A stretch of 64,000 nt of DNA, from NCBI RefSeq assembly GCF_023746595.1, contig NZ_CP080572.1, positions 434,001 to 498,000 on the forward strand. Reading direction: 5' to 3'. Origin of the DNA: Thermococcus argininiproducens. GTDB lineage: Archaea > Methanobacteriota_B > Thermococci > Thermococcales > Thermococcaceae. Positions 9,213 through 18,532 of this stretch are shown here, piece after piece; the first letter of the stretch is position 1; each line of letters begins with the position of its first letter. The notes under the pieces are model-generated. The model did no database searches, was not told where the DNA came from, and saw only the letters and a list, made by a program, of their open reading frames with translations. The position numbers and the translations under genes were made by a program.

Positions 9213-9956
9213 TTACAAAGAGGAGAGCCTTAAAACTAACTCAGCTTTTTCACAATGCTCTTTAAGCCGTTTCTTTACTTCCTCTTCTCCCCCCAAAACA
9301 GGCCAAAGAATAGAATCTATATGCAAAGGTGGGATTCCAACATCCTTTGAAATTCTCTCCCAAAACTTCACAGGATTCTCGGATGTAAACCTTTTTGTGT
9401 AATTTTCAATTCTAAAGTCTTTGGGTATAGGGATCTCTATTGGATAAGGAACAAAGTTTTTAAAAACAATTCTAGACGCATATCCAAACATTTTAACAGC
9501 AAATACTATCGTTTTAGCATCTTCCTTGGCTCTCATGACCCTCACAAGATCATTCCTAAATTTTAGCATGTTGTTGTAATAACCTTCAAAATTCTCTAAT
9601 GTCAGATTCATTAAAAATGGTTCAAGTCTTTCCAAACGGTTTAGCTTTGATGGAATTAGCCTTTTGTTAGTTTTAGATTTAGGTAAAAACTCAGAATAAG
9701 ACCTTAAGATGGTAGTCTTTGGATAATTTCGAGAGAAATAATTTGAGAATTCTAACCACCACTGCTCACCCTTAGCAGAGAGCTGATAACTAACAATAGA
9801 ATTCGCTATAACAAGCTTAATGAAGAGTTCATCATCACCAAGATTCTTATAGAGATTTTTTAATGCTAAAAACTGGAGATCCACTTTTTCTTCGATAATT
9901 CTCGCGCATTCGACCCCCAGTTCCATAAGGATATTTTTAAGCACCTCAACTTTCAA
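9213..9956 (-). CDS. Archaeal 8-oxoguanine DNA glycosylase/lyase (AGOG)
   Basis: About 247 residues. It matches the AGOG family: an N-terminal helical region, the conserved LSAKGEQWWLEFSNYF near residue 85, SKLNRLERL, and KTIVFAVKMFGYA, which probably carries the catalytic Schiff-base lysine. The enzyme removes 8-oxoguanine from DNA and cleaves the backbone by beta-elimination. The start is uncertain: a TTG at 9954-9956 is 6 nt after GGTGG, while a TTG/GTG pair 3-4 codons upstream falls on that site. It lies apart from the mbx operon, with a 51-nt gap. Confidence 0.88.
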   Translation of the reverse strand: MKVEVLKNILMELGVECARIIEEKVDLQFLALKNLYKNLGDDELFIKLVIANSIVSYQLSAKGEQWWLEFSNYFSRNYPKTTILRSYSEFLPKSKTNKRLIPSKLNRLERLEPFLMNLTLENFEGYYNNMLKFRNDLVRVMRAKEDAKTIVFAVKMFGYASRIVFKNFVPYPIEIPIPKDFRIENYTKRFTSENPVKFWERISKDVGIPPLHIDSILWPVLGGEEEVKKRLKEHCEKAELVLRLSSL

Positions 9957-10019
9957 CGCTTCCACCAAAATAGAAAGGGATGAAGGACTTATAGAGTTTG
10001 CGAAAAAAGGAAATGGGAA

Positions 10020-10631
10020 CTAATCAACCTTTTTCTCTTCTGCAGACTCTTTCTTTTCTTTAGATGGTTTTGGCTTTGCTGGTGGCTTAAGGCCATAACT
10101 GAGTATTTTAAATTCAAAAGTGCTCCCATCTCTCAGGATATATCTAACTTTCCCATCTTCAAGATATTCAATCTTGGCTAATGGATGCCTGTAGTCTTCG
10201 AATTTCTTCACCATATCTTCTGGCAGTGGAACCCAGTCAAAGAGCTCAAGTTCTTCCTCTTTCCACTCTGTAGTTAAAATATAGTGCTCTACATGGCCCA
10301 ATGCTCCAGTAGGACACACATCAACACAGAACTGACAGAAGGTACATCTTCCATAGTCTATCTTTGGATGTGCTCTTTTTTCTCCCTCAATCCATGTCAT
10401 CTCTATAGCTCTTGCGGGACATATCTGACCACACATATTACAACCGATACACGTCTTCCAGTTGAGAGTATGGAATCCACGGTATTTTTCAGCAATTTGT
10501 GTAGGTTCATAGGGGATCTTTATAGTTACAGGCTTTTTGAAGAGATATTTTAGACTAAGCCAAGGTTTCAAGAAAGAGGGCCTCTTCTTAACCTTCTCCT
10601 CAGGCGCAATTTTAAATTTAGCTTCACTCAT
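10020..10631 (-). CDS. mbxN: Mbx/Mbs complex subunit N (2x[4Fe-4S] ferredoxin subunit)
   Basis: 203 residues, NuoI-like. Two clusters are bound by C61-x2-C64-x2-C67-x3-C71 and C96-x2-C99-x2-C102-x3-C106. It is the likely entry point for electrons from reduced ferredoxin. The C-terminal tail is lysine/glutamate/proline rich and probably disordered. It is the last gene of the 13-gene operon, 6 nt after mbxL. Confidence 0.9.
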   Translation of the reverse strand: MSEAKFKIAPEEKVKKRPSFLKPWLSLKYLFKKPVTIKIPYEPTQIAEKYRGFHTLNWKTCIGCNMCGQICPARAIEMTWIEGEKRAHPKIDYGRCTFCQFCVDVCPTGALGHVEHYILTTEWKEEELELFDWVPLPEDMVKKFEDYRHPLAKIEYLEDGKVRYILRDGSTFEFKILSYGLKPPAKPKPSKEKKESAEEKKVD

Positions 10632-10637
10632 TTTTCA

Positions 10638-11813
10638 TCACCTGTCTATGTCGGGTGGACAGTTTCCTAAGGTCATCAATATAACTGGCACATCTGCTAT
10701 TCTAGCCCCTACCAAAAGCTGTTCTATTACCCTAATTCCATGGGATATGCTTGGACCTCTTATCTGGACTCTATAAGGCTTGTTTCCTCCATCGCTTACA
10801 ACATAGGCTCCAAAATCTCCAGTAGTAGCTTCTACATGAGCATAAGCATCTCCTGCAGGGACTTTAAACCTTGGAAGTGCCTTAAGTCTTGGATCTTCCA
10901 CTTTATAGGGCCCATCCGGTGGCCCCATCTCAAGAAGCTGTTCGAGGATGTAAAGATCCTGCTCAATTTCAAATCTCCTTACAAGTGCTCTGGCCAAAGA
11001 GTCACCCTCTTTAAGAACAGGTATCTCAAAATCAAGCTCGGGGTAGAGTAAATAGGGATCTAATCTTCTTACATCTGCTTTTACTCCTGCAGCCCTTAAG
11101 TTTGGCCCAGTAACGCCTTCTGCTAAAGCAAACTTTTTGTCCATTACTCCAATCCCTTCAAGCCTGTTGTAAGTGATGTAATTTTCAAATAAGATGTTGT
11201 CAAAGTCTGGAAGTTTATTCTTAACATATTCCACAGTGTCTTTGAGCTGCCTTAGCCACTTGTCTCCAGGGATATCTCTTCTAACTCCACCAGGGATTGT
11301 GTAAATATGGTAAACTCTCGCCCCAGTAAGCTGTTCAAAGAGTGCCATAAACCTCTCTCTATAAGCAGCAGCCCATTGTCCTGCGGTGTAAACACCAAGC
11401 TTAAATGATAATCCCATTGTCCAGAATAAGTACGAAGTAACTCTAGCCATCTCAAGAACAACCGTCCTGATCCACTGAGCCCTTTCTGGAACCTCCCATC
11501 CCATAAGCTCATCAACAGCCATGGAATAAATAGCCTCTGGAACATCAGGCTCTGGGACACAGACTCTCAGTAGGAGTGCTATGTTTGTGTACCATGGTCT
11601 TAGCTCGGCAAGTTTCTCAAATCCTCTGTGAAGGAAACCGGGATTAGCTATGGCCTTAACAACTCTATGCCCATCCAGTTTTAGAATTAAGCTGTAATTC
11701 TCAGTGGCCATGTGCTGGGGACCAAAAAACAACTCATAAGTGTCTTTATCCAGGGGTAAGAGCTCCATCCCATTTTCTCTCGCTTCTCTAATGAGTTCCT
11801 CCTGTGAAACCAT
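10638..11813 (-). CDS. mbxL: Mbx/Mbs complex subunit L (NiFe-hydrogenase large-subunit homologue lacking the NiFe site)
   Basis: 391 residues, NuoD/hydrogenase-large-subunit family. In [NiFe] hydrogenases two CxxC pairs bind the metal; here each pair keeps only one cysteine: RVCVPEPD (C85) near the N-terminus and NCPPDIDR (C385) at the C-terminus. This is the known signature of MBX/MBS, which reduces polysulfide instead of protons. The last residues are not followed by a cleavable extension, in line with absence of NiFe maturation. The ATG at 11811-11813 follows GGTGATGG. It lies between mbxK and mbxN. Confidence 0.93.
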   Translation of the reverse strand: MVSQEELIREARENGMELLPLDKDTYELFFGPQHMATENYSLILKLDGHRVVKAIANPGFLHRGFEKLAELRPWYTNIALLLRVCVPEPDVPEAIYSMAVDELMGWEVPERAQWIRTVVLEMARVTSYLFWTMGLSFKLGVYTAGQWAAAYRERFMALFEQLTGARVYHIYTIPGGVRRDIPGDKWLRQLKDTVEYVKNKLPDFDNILFENYITYNRLEGIGVMDKKFALAEGVTGPNLRAAGVKADVRRLDPYLLYPELDFEIPVLKEGDSLARALVRRFEIEQDLYILEQLLEMGPPDGPYKVEDPRLKALPRFKVPAGDAYAHVEATTGDFGAYVVSDGGNKPYRVQIRGPSISHGIRVIEQLLVGARIADVPVILMTLGNCPPDIDR

Positions 11814-11823
11814 CACCATCACC

Positions 11824-12351
11824 TCAAATCACATAGTCCTCCTTATCCTCTTCGAACCTATCCAGAATCTTGTATTTCCTTTTCACGTAATTGAGCATGT
11901 CAAAGTCTTTTCTATGGCAAACTCCTGCTTCTCTATCCTCATCCTCGAGAATCCACGGCATTTCCAGTTTTTCATTACCCTCAAAGTACACCTTGTAAAA
12001 TTCATGAGCATCTCTCTCGTAGGTTTCTGCCACTGGATAGATATCCTTCACTGAAGGTACTTTCGCTTTTTCCACTTCCCTTGGAATTCTCGTCTTTACA
12101 AATGCATGAACAGCGTGAGTATAACTCCACATTTGATAAACAAGCTCTATCTCCCCATCTTTAATCCAGTCTACTGCTGTTATTTGCATCATAGTTTCAA
12201 AGTTACTCTCCTTAAGCAGAGTGAGAAACTCTCTAATCCTCTCTGCAGGGATACGAAACTCTATTCTCCTAGCCCTTCTAACCTTGCCTTCTGCATATGG
12301 TGCCTTTTCAAGAATTTGCCTCAATATATTCTCCTCTTTTTCCAGTGTCAT
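11824..12351 (-). CDS. mbxK: Mbx/Mbs complex subunit K (NuoC-like)
   Basis: 175 residues related to the 30-kDa (NuoC) subunit. The signature region YERDAHEFYKVYFEGNEKLE is near residue 110, followed by a C-terminal KDFDMLNYVKRKYKI. It binds the L subunit in the peripheral arm and holds no cofactor. The ATG follows GGAGGAATGAAAC, which overlaps the end of mbxJ. Confidence 0.9.
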   Translation of the reverse strand: MTLEKEENILRQILEKAPYAEGKVRRARRIEFRIPAERIREFLTLLKESNFETMMQITAVDWIKDGEIELVYQMWSYTHAVHAFVKTRIPREVEKAKVPSVKDIYPVAETYERDAHEFYKVYFEGNEKLEMPWILEDEDREAGVCHRKDFDMLNYVKRKYKILDRFEEDKEDYVI

Positions 12352-12354
12352 GTT

Positions 12355-12936
12355 TCATTCCTCCCTAACTTTCTTCTTTTTGTCCATTAGCCATGGAATC
12401 CATCTTCTCGCAGTCTTTTCTCTCCACCCTTCACCAAAGAGCTCGTCCTGATTTTTCTTGTAGTACTCGTAGTTCTCCTTGTAGCGTTTCCATCCATCGG
12501 CCTTCCCACTATCAATGAGTTCCATTATCTTTTTGATACCGTCCATAACTGCCTCAGGTCTCGGCATACATCCAGCTATTGCAACATCAACTGGCAGATA
12601 CTTGTCAAGGTGCTTGATAGCATTGTAAGCGTCCCAATAAATTCCGCCATTTAGTGGACATGAACCGTGAGCAAGGACGTACTTTGGATCAGGCTGCATT
12701 TCATAGGTGATTATTATTCTTTTGAGGGTCTTAGGAGTCACGTATCCAGTAATTAGGAAGAGATCAGCCATTCTTGGAGCTGGATTAGGCATCATACCAA
12801 AACGCTCTAGATCATATCTTGAGGTCATTAGCGGAGGCATTTCTATACCGCCACATCCCGTACAAAACGCCACAATCCACATGCTCCTTTTTCTCGCAAA
12901 GTTAATAAGCGGTTCATATAGTCTCCAATCAACCAT
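12355..12936 (-). CDS. mbxJ: Mbx/Mbs complex subunit J (NuoB-like, proximal [4Fe-4S])
   Basis: 193 residues. The proximal cluster ligands are C25 and C28 (CTGCGG), C93 (GSCPLNGG) and C123 (AGCMPRPEA), the NuoB pattern. This cluster faces the place where polysulfide is thought to be reduced next to subunit L. It follows mbxM by 11 nt and has a GAGGTGAAG ribosome binding site. Confidence 0.92.
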   Translation of the reverse strand: MVDWRLYEPLINFARKRSMWIVAFCTGCGGIEMPPLMTSRYDLERFGMMPNPAPRMADLFLITGYVTPKTLKRIIITYEMQPDPKYVLAHGSCPLNGGIYWDAYNAIKHLDKYLPVDVAIAGCMPRPEAVMDGIKKIMELIDSGKADGWKRYKENYEYYKKNQDELFGEGWREKTARRWIPWLMDKKKKVREE

Positions 12937-12947
12937 TTTTCTTCACC

Positions 12948-13877
12948 TCACAGACTCGCTAATATTGCCCCTAGAGCGGCTATTATTGTAGGCCATTTCC
13001 AGTAGAACCTAGCAGCTTGATCTATGGTGAACCTTGGGAATATTGCACCCATGAAAGTTGCTACCAAAAGTACTGCAGTTTGCTTGATGAGGAGTACAAC
13101 CAAAGTTGCTATTGTATTGAGTATCGAACTCCCAAATATTGTAATCGCTGCTCCTCCAAGGAATATATTTGAGAAGAACAGTGTCTCTCCAAAGAGGGCT
13201 ATCGCATGTTGAATTTGAAGTATTCCCATGTGTTTACCGCCAAACTCAACCATTGGGCCAAGAGATATCTCGCCAGGTGCAATCATGATGTCAAAGGGCT
13301 CTTTACCAAACATTGCTTGAAGTACAAGATCGTAAGCAATTGCTGCAAACAAGAGTGGAAGCGCTGTTATACTCCATCCCATGCTCTGCTGGGCCATCAC
13401 TATTTCATAGGTGCTGAATGTACCATAATATTCAGCAAGGGCAACTATTGCAAAGCCCAGTGGTACTTGAATTGCTAAGAGCGTCAACAAGGCCCTCTGA
13501 GCACCAATGCCAGCATAGGGGTTTCCTGAACTCATTGCTGCAAACATTATCCCAAGCATTGGGATCTCAAGGAGGAAGGTAATTAATACTAGATCACCGT
13601 ACGCCCTGAGAACACCAATATTTCCAAGAGGTATGAACATTATAGCCAGTATTGTTGCTCCCAATGCGTAGATCACGCCAAAGTCATATATTAAACCATG
13701 AGTTATATTGCTCTTCTTTGAAAGGAGCTTAATCGTATCTAAGATGGGCTGATAGATAGGAGGCCCAACTCTTCTGTGTATTCTTGCAGTGACTATTCTT
13801 ATTATTCCCATGAACATGAAACCTACGAAAGTTGCATAAATTAAGATAAAGAGAGCTTTTAAAGCAATTTCAATCAT
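12948..13877 (-). CDS. mbxM: Mbx/Mbs complex subunit M (NuoH-like membrane anchor)
   Basis: 309 residues with about eight membrane helices. The loop RIVTARIHRRVGPPIYQPILD (the first 20 residues of which lie near 28-47) is the NuoH/HyfC hallmark, as is the acidic ...FGKEPFDIMIAPGEISLGPMVE region near 200. It links the peripheral redox arm to the antiporter-like subunits. It starts 3 nt after the stop of mbxH'. Confidence 0.92.
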   Translation of the reverse strand: MIEIALKALFILIYATFVGFMFMGIIRIVTARIHRRVGPPIYQPILDTIKLLSKKSNITHGLIYDFGVIYALGATILAIMFIPLGNIGVLRAYGDLVLITFLLEIPMLGIMFAAMSSGNPYAGIGAQRALLTLLAIQVPLGFAIVALAEYYGTFSTYEIVMAQQSMGWSITALPLLFAAIAYDLVLQAMFGKEPFDIMIAPGEISLGPMVEFGGKHMGILQIQHAIALFGETLFFSNIFLGGAAITIFGSSILNTIATLVVLLIKQTAVLLVATFMGAIFPRFTIDQAARFYWKWPTIIAALGAILASL

Positions 13878-13880
13878 TCT

Positions 13881-15734
13881 TCACACCCCCCAAAGTGCTA
13901 GTATTAGTAACAGTATTGCAAGGTACCATGCATAGCTCTGAGTATTTCCATTGTAGATATAAGTCCTCATAACTTCCGCTAGATCTTCAACCCATGTTCC
14001 TATGGTGCGATAAAGCCTGTCAAAGCTTATCCTAAGCCAAAATGCCAATGTCTCTTTGAGTGGAAGGAAGAAGTTTCTCCTTATTGTAAGATTATATTCC
14101 ATCGTCACAGGGTTAGCAGACTGGTAGGTGTCTGTAACAGGCACTTTTCTAACCTTTGCACCGAGGAAATAGATTATCCCCGCTATTATTATGCCGACTA
14201 CAAGATAAATCGTGACTGCCAGTGCATTGTACTTTCCAAACCCTAGATCTAGTATGAAGAGGTCTCCACCGATAACTTCTTTTCCAAATATTTTATTAAG
14301 CTCCTTTGCAACAAGCCCCGGTGCAATTCCAAGTATTACATTGAAGAGAGCTAGAATTACCATCGCTATGGCCATTGGTAAGGGTGCATCTTTGGTTTCA
14401 TCTAAATCAGTGGGTCTTTGTCCAAACCATACTGCGTATACAAATCTTATGAGGTAAACAAACCCAATTGCACTTCCAAAGAACACCATGCCACCTAGTA
14501 TCGGCAAGTTCTGGCTTATTACTGCTTCAAAGAGAACCCACTTGCTGGCAAACCCAACTAAAGGCGGAATTCCAGCAAGGCTAAGAATGGCTATAAAGGC
14601 CATTGCAAATGTAAATGGCATTTTCTCAGCAAGCCCTCCCATGTCTGCAAAGGTTGTTTTACCAGTCCTGTATACTATTGTAGCTACTATGAGGAAGAAA
14701 AGGCCTTTAAACAACGCATGGCTAAGAGCATGGAACATTGCTGCTTGAATGCTTAACGCTGTGCCAACGCCAATTCCTACTAATATGTATCCAAGTTGGC
14801 TTATACTTGAATATGCAAAGAGTTTTCTTATATCCTCCTGAAGAGCAGCTAACAGTCCACCAACAATTATAGTTAAACCTCCAAGGAATGCTATGATATA
14901 ACCAAATTTCGTTGTGCTTCTGAATGCTCCAAATTCAAGTGCCAAACGGGTTCCCATAAGTACGTAAAGTAAAATGAATCCATAAACTCCCGCTTTGCTC
15001 AAAACTCCACTAAACATCGCTGTATAACTTTGATTTGTCTCTCCATATGCATCTGGTGCCCATACATGCAGTGGAAACATGCCCGCTTTAACTCCAAATG
15101 CAATGAGGAACAGCAAATAAATTAATGCACTCTCGTTCTTGCTTAGTAGTGTCTCAGCGCCAAATGCACTTGCATATGCCTCTTGGTACATTGCTTGTTG
15201 AATTGTTCCAAAGTCAAAGGTTCCTAGTTTTGCATAAATGATTCCCAATGCAATCAGCATTGCATATGCTCCGAAAACGCTTAATAGGAAGTACTTTAGC
15301 GATGCACTGCGGTTGTAGCGAAGCACCATCATAAAGCTTGCAAATGTCATTATCTCCCAGAAGATGAAGAATGTCATCATGTCATTTGCAAGGAACACTC
15401 CCAGTACACCAGTGAGACTCATTAAAGCAAAGAGCCATTCATAACTGTCTTTAGCTGTTGAGACTAAAGCTAGTATTGAGGCAAATCCTACCAAAGTTCC
15501 AATTCCAATAAAGAACCAATTAAGGTGATTTAGGGCAAAAGTCAAATTGAAAACCCCAATATTGAGAGCAAGATTGATGCCCTCAGTCGTTTTTTGGTAC
15601 AGTAAAAGGGAAAATCCTAAAGGTAATGCTGCTCCAGTTACTCCAATTAATTCCCTAATCCCCTTTACCTCTATAAGCCACGCTAAGGCTCCAGCTAACA
15701 GAGGAGCGAAAATGATTATGGCAAGTTCATTCAT
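13881..15734 (-). CDS. mbxH': Mbx/Mbs complex subunit H' (second MrpD/NuoL-like antiporter subunit)
   Basis: 617 residues. The first ~480 residues form an antiporter-like domain with membrane-buried charges (FIFWEIMTF near 125; AFGVKAGMFPLHVWAPDAYGE near 215; ALSHALFKGLFFL near 340). It is longer than MbxH by about 120 residues; the C-terminal extension contains an amphipathic stretch and a final membrane helix, expected of the lateral helix of this subunit. It probably translocates Na+ or H+. The start overlaps the mbxH stop by 4 nt. Confidence 0.9.
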   Translation of the reverse strand: MNELAIIIFAPLLAGALAWLIEVKGIRELIGVTGAALPLGFSLLLYQKTTEGINLALNIGVFNLTFALNHLNWFFIGIGTLVGFASILALVSTAKDSYEWLFALMSLTGVLGVFLANDMMTFFIFWEIMTFASFMMVLRYNRSASLKYFLLSVFGAYAMLIALGIIYAKLGTFDFGTIQQAMYQEAYASAFGAETLLSKNESALIYLLFLIAFGVKAGMFPLHVWAPDAYGETNQSYTAMFSGVLSKAGVYGFILLYVLMGTRLALEFGAFRSTTKFGYIIAFLGGLTIIVGGLLAALQEDIRKLFAYSSISQLGYILVGIGVGTALSIQAAMFHALSHALFKGLFFLIVATIVYRTGKTTFADMGGLAEKMPFTFAMAFIAILSLAGIPPLVGFASKWVLFEAVISQNLPILGGMVFFGSAIGFVYLIRFVYAVWFGQRPTDLDETKDAPLPMAIAMVILALFNVILGIAPGLVAKELNKIFGKEVIGGDLFILDLGFGKYNALAVTIYLVVGIIIAGIIYFLGAKVRKVPVTDTYQSANPVTMEYNLTIRRNFFLPLKETLAFWLRISFDRLYRTIGTWVEDLAEVMRTYIYNGNTQSYAWYLAILLLILALWGV

Positions 15735-17215
15735 GGGCTCACCCCCATTAGAGGAACATTCTTAATGTATTCGGCAACGTTAAAGATGTCACTTCCAGCT
15801 TTTTGCATTATATCCCAGAAGGGTTGTGGATAGATTCCTATGAGGATAATGAACGCTATTAGGAGGAGCATCCCCAAAGCTAGGGCACTGTTTTCCCTGA
15901 TCTTATCGCCATCCCCTTGGAACCAAATCGTGTGAATTAGCCTAACGTAATAAACCATCTCCACCAAGCTTGCACCGAGGATTAAAGCGACGACGCCGAT
16001 TTTCTCTGCTTCTAATGCAGCCATGATTAGCTGCATCTTACTCCAGAATACATTGAAGAGTGGAATTCCAATAATGGCTATGGCTCCAAGAGTTATCCCG
16101 AATGCTGTAATTGGCATTCTCTTTCCTAGGCCCTTGAAATTCTCCATCTCTGGCCCACCAAGTTCTAAAGCAGCGTATCCAACAGCCAGAAACATCAGGA
16201 GTTTCACTATCGCATGGTTGAACATTTGGAAAATACTTGCATCAAGTCCCTTTTGGGTTCCTAATGCTATACCCACAGCTATAAGACCAACTTGAGCAAT
16301 ACTTGAGTATGCAATCATTCTCTTAACATTAGTTTGCCTTAAAGCACTGAGTTCACCAATCACTACGGTAATAGTTCCCATAATTATGAGAAGGCTCAAA
16401 ACTGAGTTCCAACCCTCTGAAGCGCTGAGAATATAGAGTATCCTCCCTATTGCATAGAGAGAGGCCTTGACCACAAAGGCTGAAAATACTGCAGTTATCG
16501 GATGAGGTGCTTCCTGATAAGCATCGGGTGCCCAAGCATTTAACGGAAATAGTTCAGCTTCAACCGCCAAACCAAAGATAAGAAGTGCCAATCCTGCCTT
16601 GGCAACAGTTGGATTAATCATTGAAGCCAGTTGAGCGATGTGTGCCATGTTTAGTGTTCCAAGGCTTCCATAGATTAAAGCAACGCCAACTAGGAAGAAA
16701 CTCGAACCAATACCCCCAAGAACCACATATTTGAGAGCAGCCTCACTCGCTTCCCCTGTTTTATTGTAAGCAGTTAGAGCATAGGCACTTATTGCCGTTA
16801 TTTCCATAAAGACAAAGAGATTGAATATATCCCCAGTTGCAATCATACCGGTTGCACCAAGCATCAAAAGAAGGAACAGCATTGCGTATTTATCCTGTGG
16901 TTCAACTTTTACAGCTTTTATACTGAATACAGCCATTAGAAAGCTTGCAACTGCGACTATAAGAACGAACAATGCTGCGAAATGTCCTATGTAGAGGTTA
17001 ATCCCGACTGGTGGTCTAAATCCGCCTGCCATGATTATTATTGGCTTCCCACTTGTGTAAACTTCATTAAATACCCAAGCTGCAATTCCAGTTTGTATTA
17101 AAGTTACCAAGACCAGGAAGGGCATTACGAGGTTTTTGCCTACTTTCTTGAGGACAGGTATAAGGAACGCGCCAAATAATGGTAACGCAATGAGAAGTGA
17201 AGCATACTGATTCAT
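15731..17215 (-). CDS. mbxH: Mbx/Mbs complex subunit H (MrpD-like antiporter subunit)
   Basis: 494 residues, about 14 membrane helices. Landmarks: FVFMEITAISAYAL near 137, AEAELFPLNAWAPDAYQEAPHPI near 225 (with Lys replaced by Glu in the usual KAxxxPLHxW motif: EAELFPLNAW), and FNHAIVKLLMFL near 320. It is a proton/sodium-channel-forming subunit of the membrane arm. Four-nt overlaps join it to mbxG and mbxH'. Confidence 0.9.
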   Translation of the reverse strand: MNQYASLLIALPLFGAFLIPVLKKVGKNLVMPFLVLVTLIQTGIAAWVFNEVYTSGKPIIIMAGGFRPPVGINLYIGHFAALFVLIVAVASFLMAVFSIKAVKVEPQDKYAMLFLLLMLGATGMIATGDIFNLFVFMEITAISAYALTAYNKTGEASEAALKYVVLGGIGSSFFLVGVALIYGSLGTLNMAHIAQLASMINPTVAKAGLALLIFGLAVEAELFPLNAWAPDAYQEAPHPITAVFSAFVVKASLYAIGRILYILSASEGWNSVLSLLIIMGTITVVIGELSALRQTNVKRMIAYSSIAQVGLIAVGIALGTQKGLDASIFQMFNHAIVKLLMFLAVGYAALELGGPEMENFKGLGKRMPITAFGITLGAIAIIGIPLFNVFWSKMQLIMAALEAEKIGVVALILGASLVEMVYYVRLIHTIWFQGDGDKIRENSALALGMLLLIAFIILIGIYPQPFWDIMQKAGSDIFNVAEYIKNVPLMGVSP

Positions 17216-17553
17216 CCCCTCAACCTCCTTATCTCTTCTACGTTAAGGGTTTTGTACTTTTCATAGAGGTTTATCACAACGCTCAAGGCCATTGCAGTCG
17301 TTGCAACACCTATCACAATTGCTGTAAGCACTAAAGCCTGTGGAATTGGATCCACCGCATTATTTGGGGTTATTCCTTCCGTTAAGATTGGGGCACTTTT
17401 ACCACTCACATAGCCAACACTAATTAGCAGAAGATTAACCCCTGTCTCCATGATACTCAGACCTACAAGCATCTTTAGAACATTCCTCTTGGCTAATATC
17501 GCATAGAACCCTATTAATATGAGAGCTATTGAAGCAAAGTAGTACGGATTCAT
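17212..17553 (-). CDS. mbxG: Mbx/Mbs complex subunit G (MrpC/NuoK-like)
   Basis: 113 residues with three membrane helices in NuoK/MrpC style. The first helix is ALILIGFYAILAKR, the second starts at MLVGLSIMETGVNLLLI (with the buried Glu), and the third is LVLTAIVIGVATTAMAL. It forms part of the Mrp-like ion-translocating module. Overlaps of 4 nt with both neighbours show tight operon packing. Confidence 0.9.
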   Translation of the reverse strand: MNPYYFASIALILIGFYAILAKRNVLKMLVGLSIMETGVNLLLISVGYVSGKSAPILTEGITPNNAVDPIPQALVLTAIVIGVATTAMALSVVINLYEKYKTLNVEEIRRLRG

Positions 17554-18263
17554 TGCCCTCCCTCCTCGGGCTCTTTAATCATGTTGTCAATAATTCCAGT
17601 AAGCTCAGTACCAACTTTAATTCCGATTAAGGTATAGATTATTGGAATGAATCCTGCGCTAATGAGTCGTCCAATATTCTCCTTTCCTACTCCCCATGTT
17701 TGCCATATCCAGTCAAAGAGGAAGTAACCACCTACTGCTAGACCGATAAGACCAACTGTAACGTACCCAATTCCTGCAAGACCTTCAAGTGGCTCGAAGA
17801 TTTTATGATCAACTTCATAGAGAGTAAACGTCAAGTAGAGGAACAAAAATGCTGTTGCAATTGTTGCCCCGCCCGGGAAGCCTCCTCCTGGAGTAAGATG
17901 TCCATGAATAAAGATATAAGCCCCAAAGAGCATTATGAAGGGCAAAAGAATTCTCGCACCTGTTGTTAAGACGACACTTCCTTCGGTTTTAGCAGACCTT
18001 TCTTTTCTTTTTTTCCATAGGAGTGCTGCAACACCAGTAGAAGCTATGAAGAGTACTGTGACCTCTCCAAGAGTATCAAAACCTCTATAGTTAACAACTA
18101 CAGCGGTTACAGCATTTACAGCCCCTGTCTCTTCTTTCACATGATCGAGGTAGTATTTACCCACGAGCATTCTGTCTTCGCCAAAAGGAACTTGATCAAG
18201 TGCCTTTGCCATCCAAAGGCCTATGATAAGTATGAAAACTATTGCTAGAACTCTTTTTACCAT
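17550..18263 (-). CDS. mbxF: Mbx/Mbs complex subunit F (MrpB-like)
   Basis: 237 residues starting at ATG 18261-18263; the upstream GTG (18273-18275) is part of the ribosome binding site GGTGAG. The MrpB domain is in the second half, with the typical ARILLPFIMLFGAYIFIHGH and GGGFPGGATIATAF stretch. The first ~80 residues correspond to the C-terminal part of MrpA (MrpB N-domain), as in archaeal Mbh/Mbx modules. It starts inside the end of mbxD (7-nt overlap). Confidence 0.88.
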   Translation of the reverse strand: MVKRVLAIVFILIIGLWMAKALDQVPFGEDRMLVGKYYLDHVKEETGAVNAVTAVVVNYRGFDTLGEVTVLFIASTGVAALLWKKRKERSAKTEGSVVLTTGARILLPFIMLFGAYIFIHGHLTPGGGFPGGATIATAFLFLYLTFTLYEVDHKIFEPLEGLAGIGYVTVGLIGLAVGGYFLFDWIWQTWGVGKENIGRLISAGFIPIIYTLIGIKVGTELTGIIDNMIKEPEEGGQ

Positions 18264-18532
18264 CTCACCCACCATCCTGTGCCTTCCTCTTCCTTTTCAT
18301 ATCTCTCAGTTCTCTTTATTGCAAAGATAAACACTGCAGCGCTTAATGCGGCCCCGATAGCAGCTTCAACCATTGCAACATCTGGAGCTTGAAGGAAAAA
18401 GAACGCTATTGAGGCAAAAAGACTCACTGCAGCCATTCCAACAACTGCTGCCAAGAGATCTCTCCATTCCACTGCAAAAATTGCAGAGATAACCATTAGT
18501 GCAGCAATAAAAATGGCTACCAAATCACTCAT
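18257..18532 (-). CDS. mbxD: Mbx/Mbs complex subunit D (DUF4040/MrpA-C-terminal-like)
   Basis: 91 residues, three membrane helices. FFLQAPDVAMVEAAIGAAL near residue 50 is the characteristic DUF4040 stretch with its buried acidic residues. The ATG at 18530-18532 is chosen because GGAGG is 9 nt upstream. It overlaps mbxC and mbxF. Confidence 0.88.
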   Translation of the reverse strand: MSDLVAIFIAALMVISAIFAVEWRDLLAAVVGMAAVSLFASIAFFFLQAPDVAMVEAAIGAALSAAVFIFAIKRTERYEKEEEGTGWWVRW

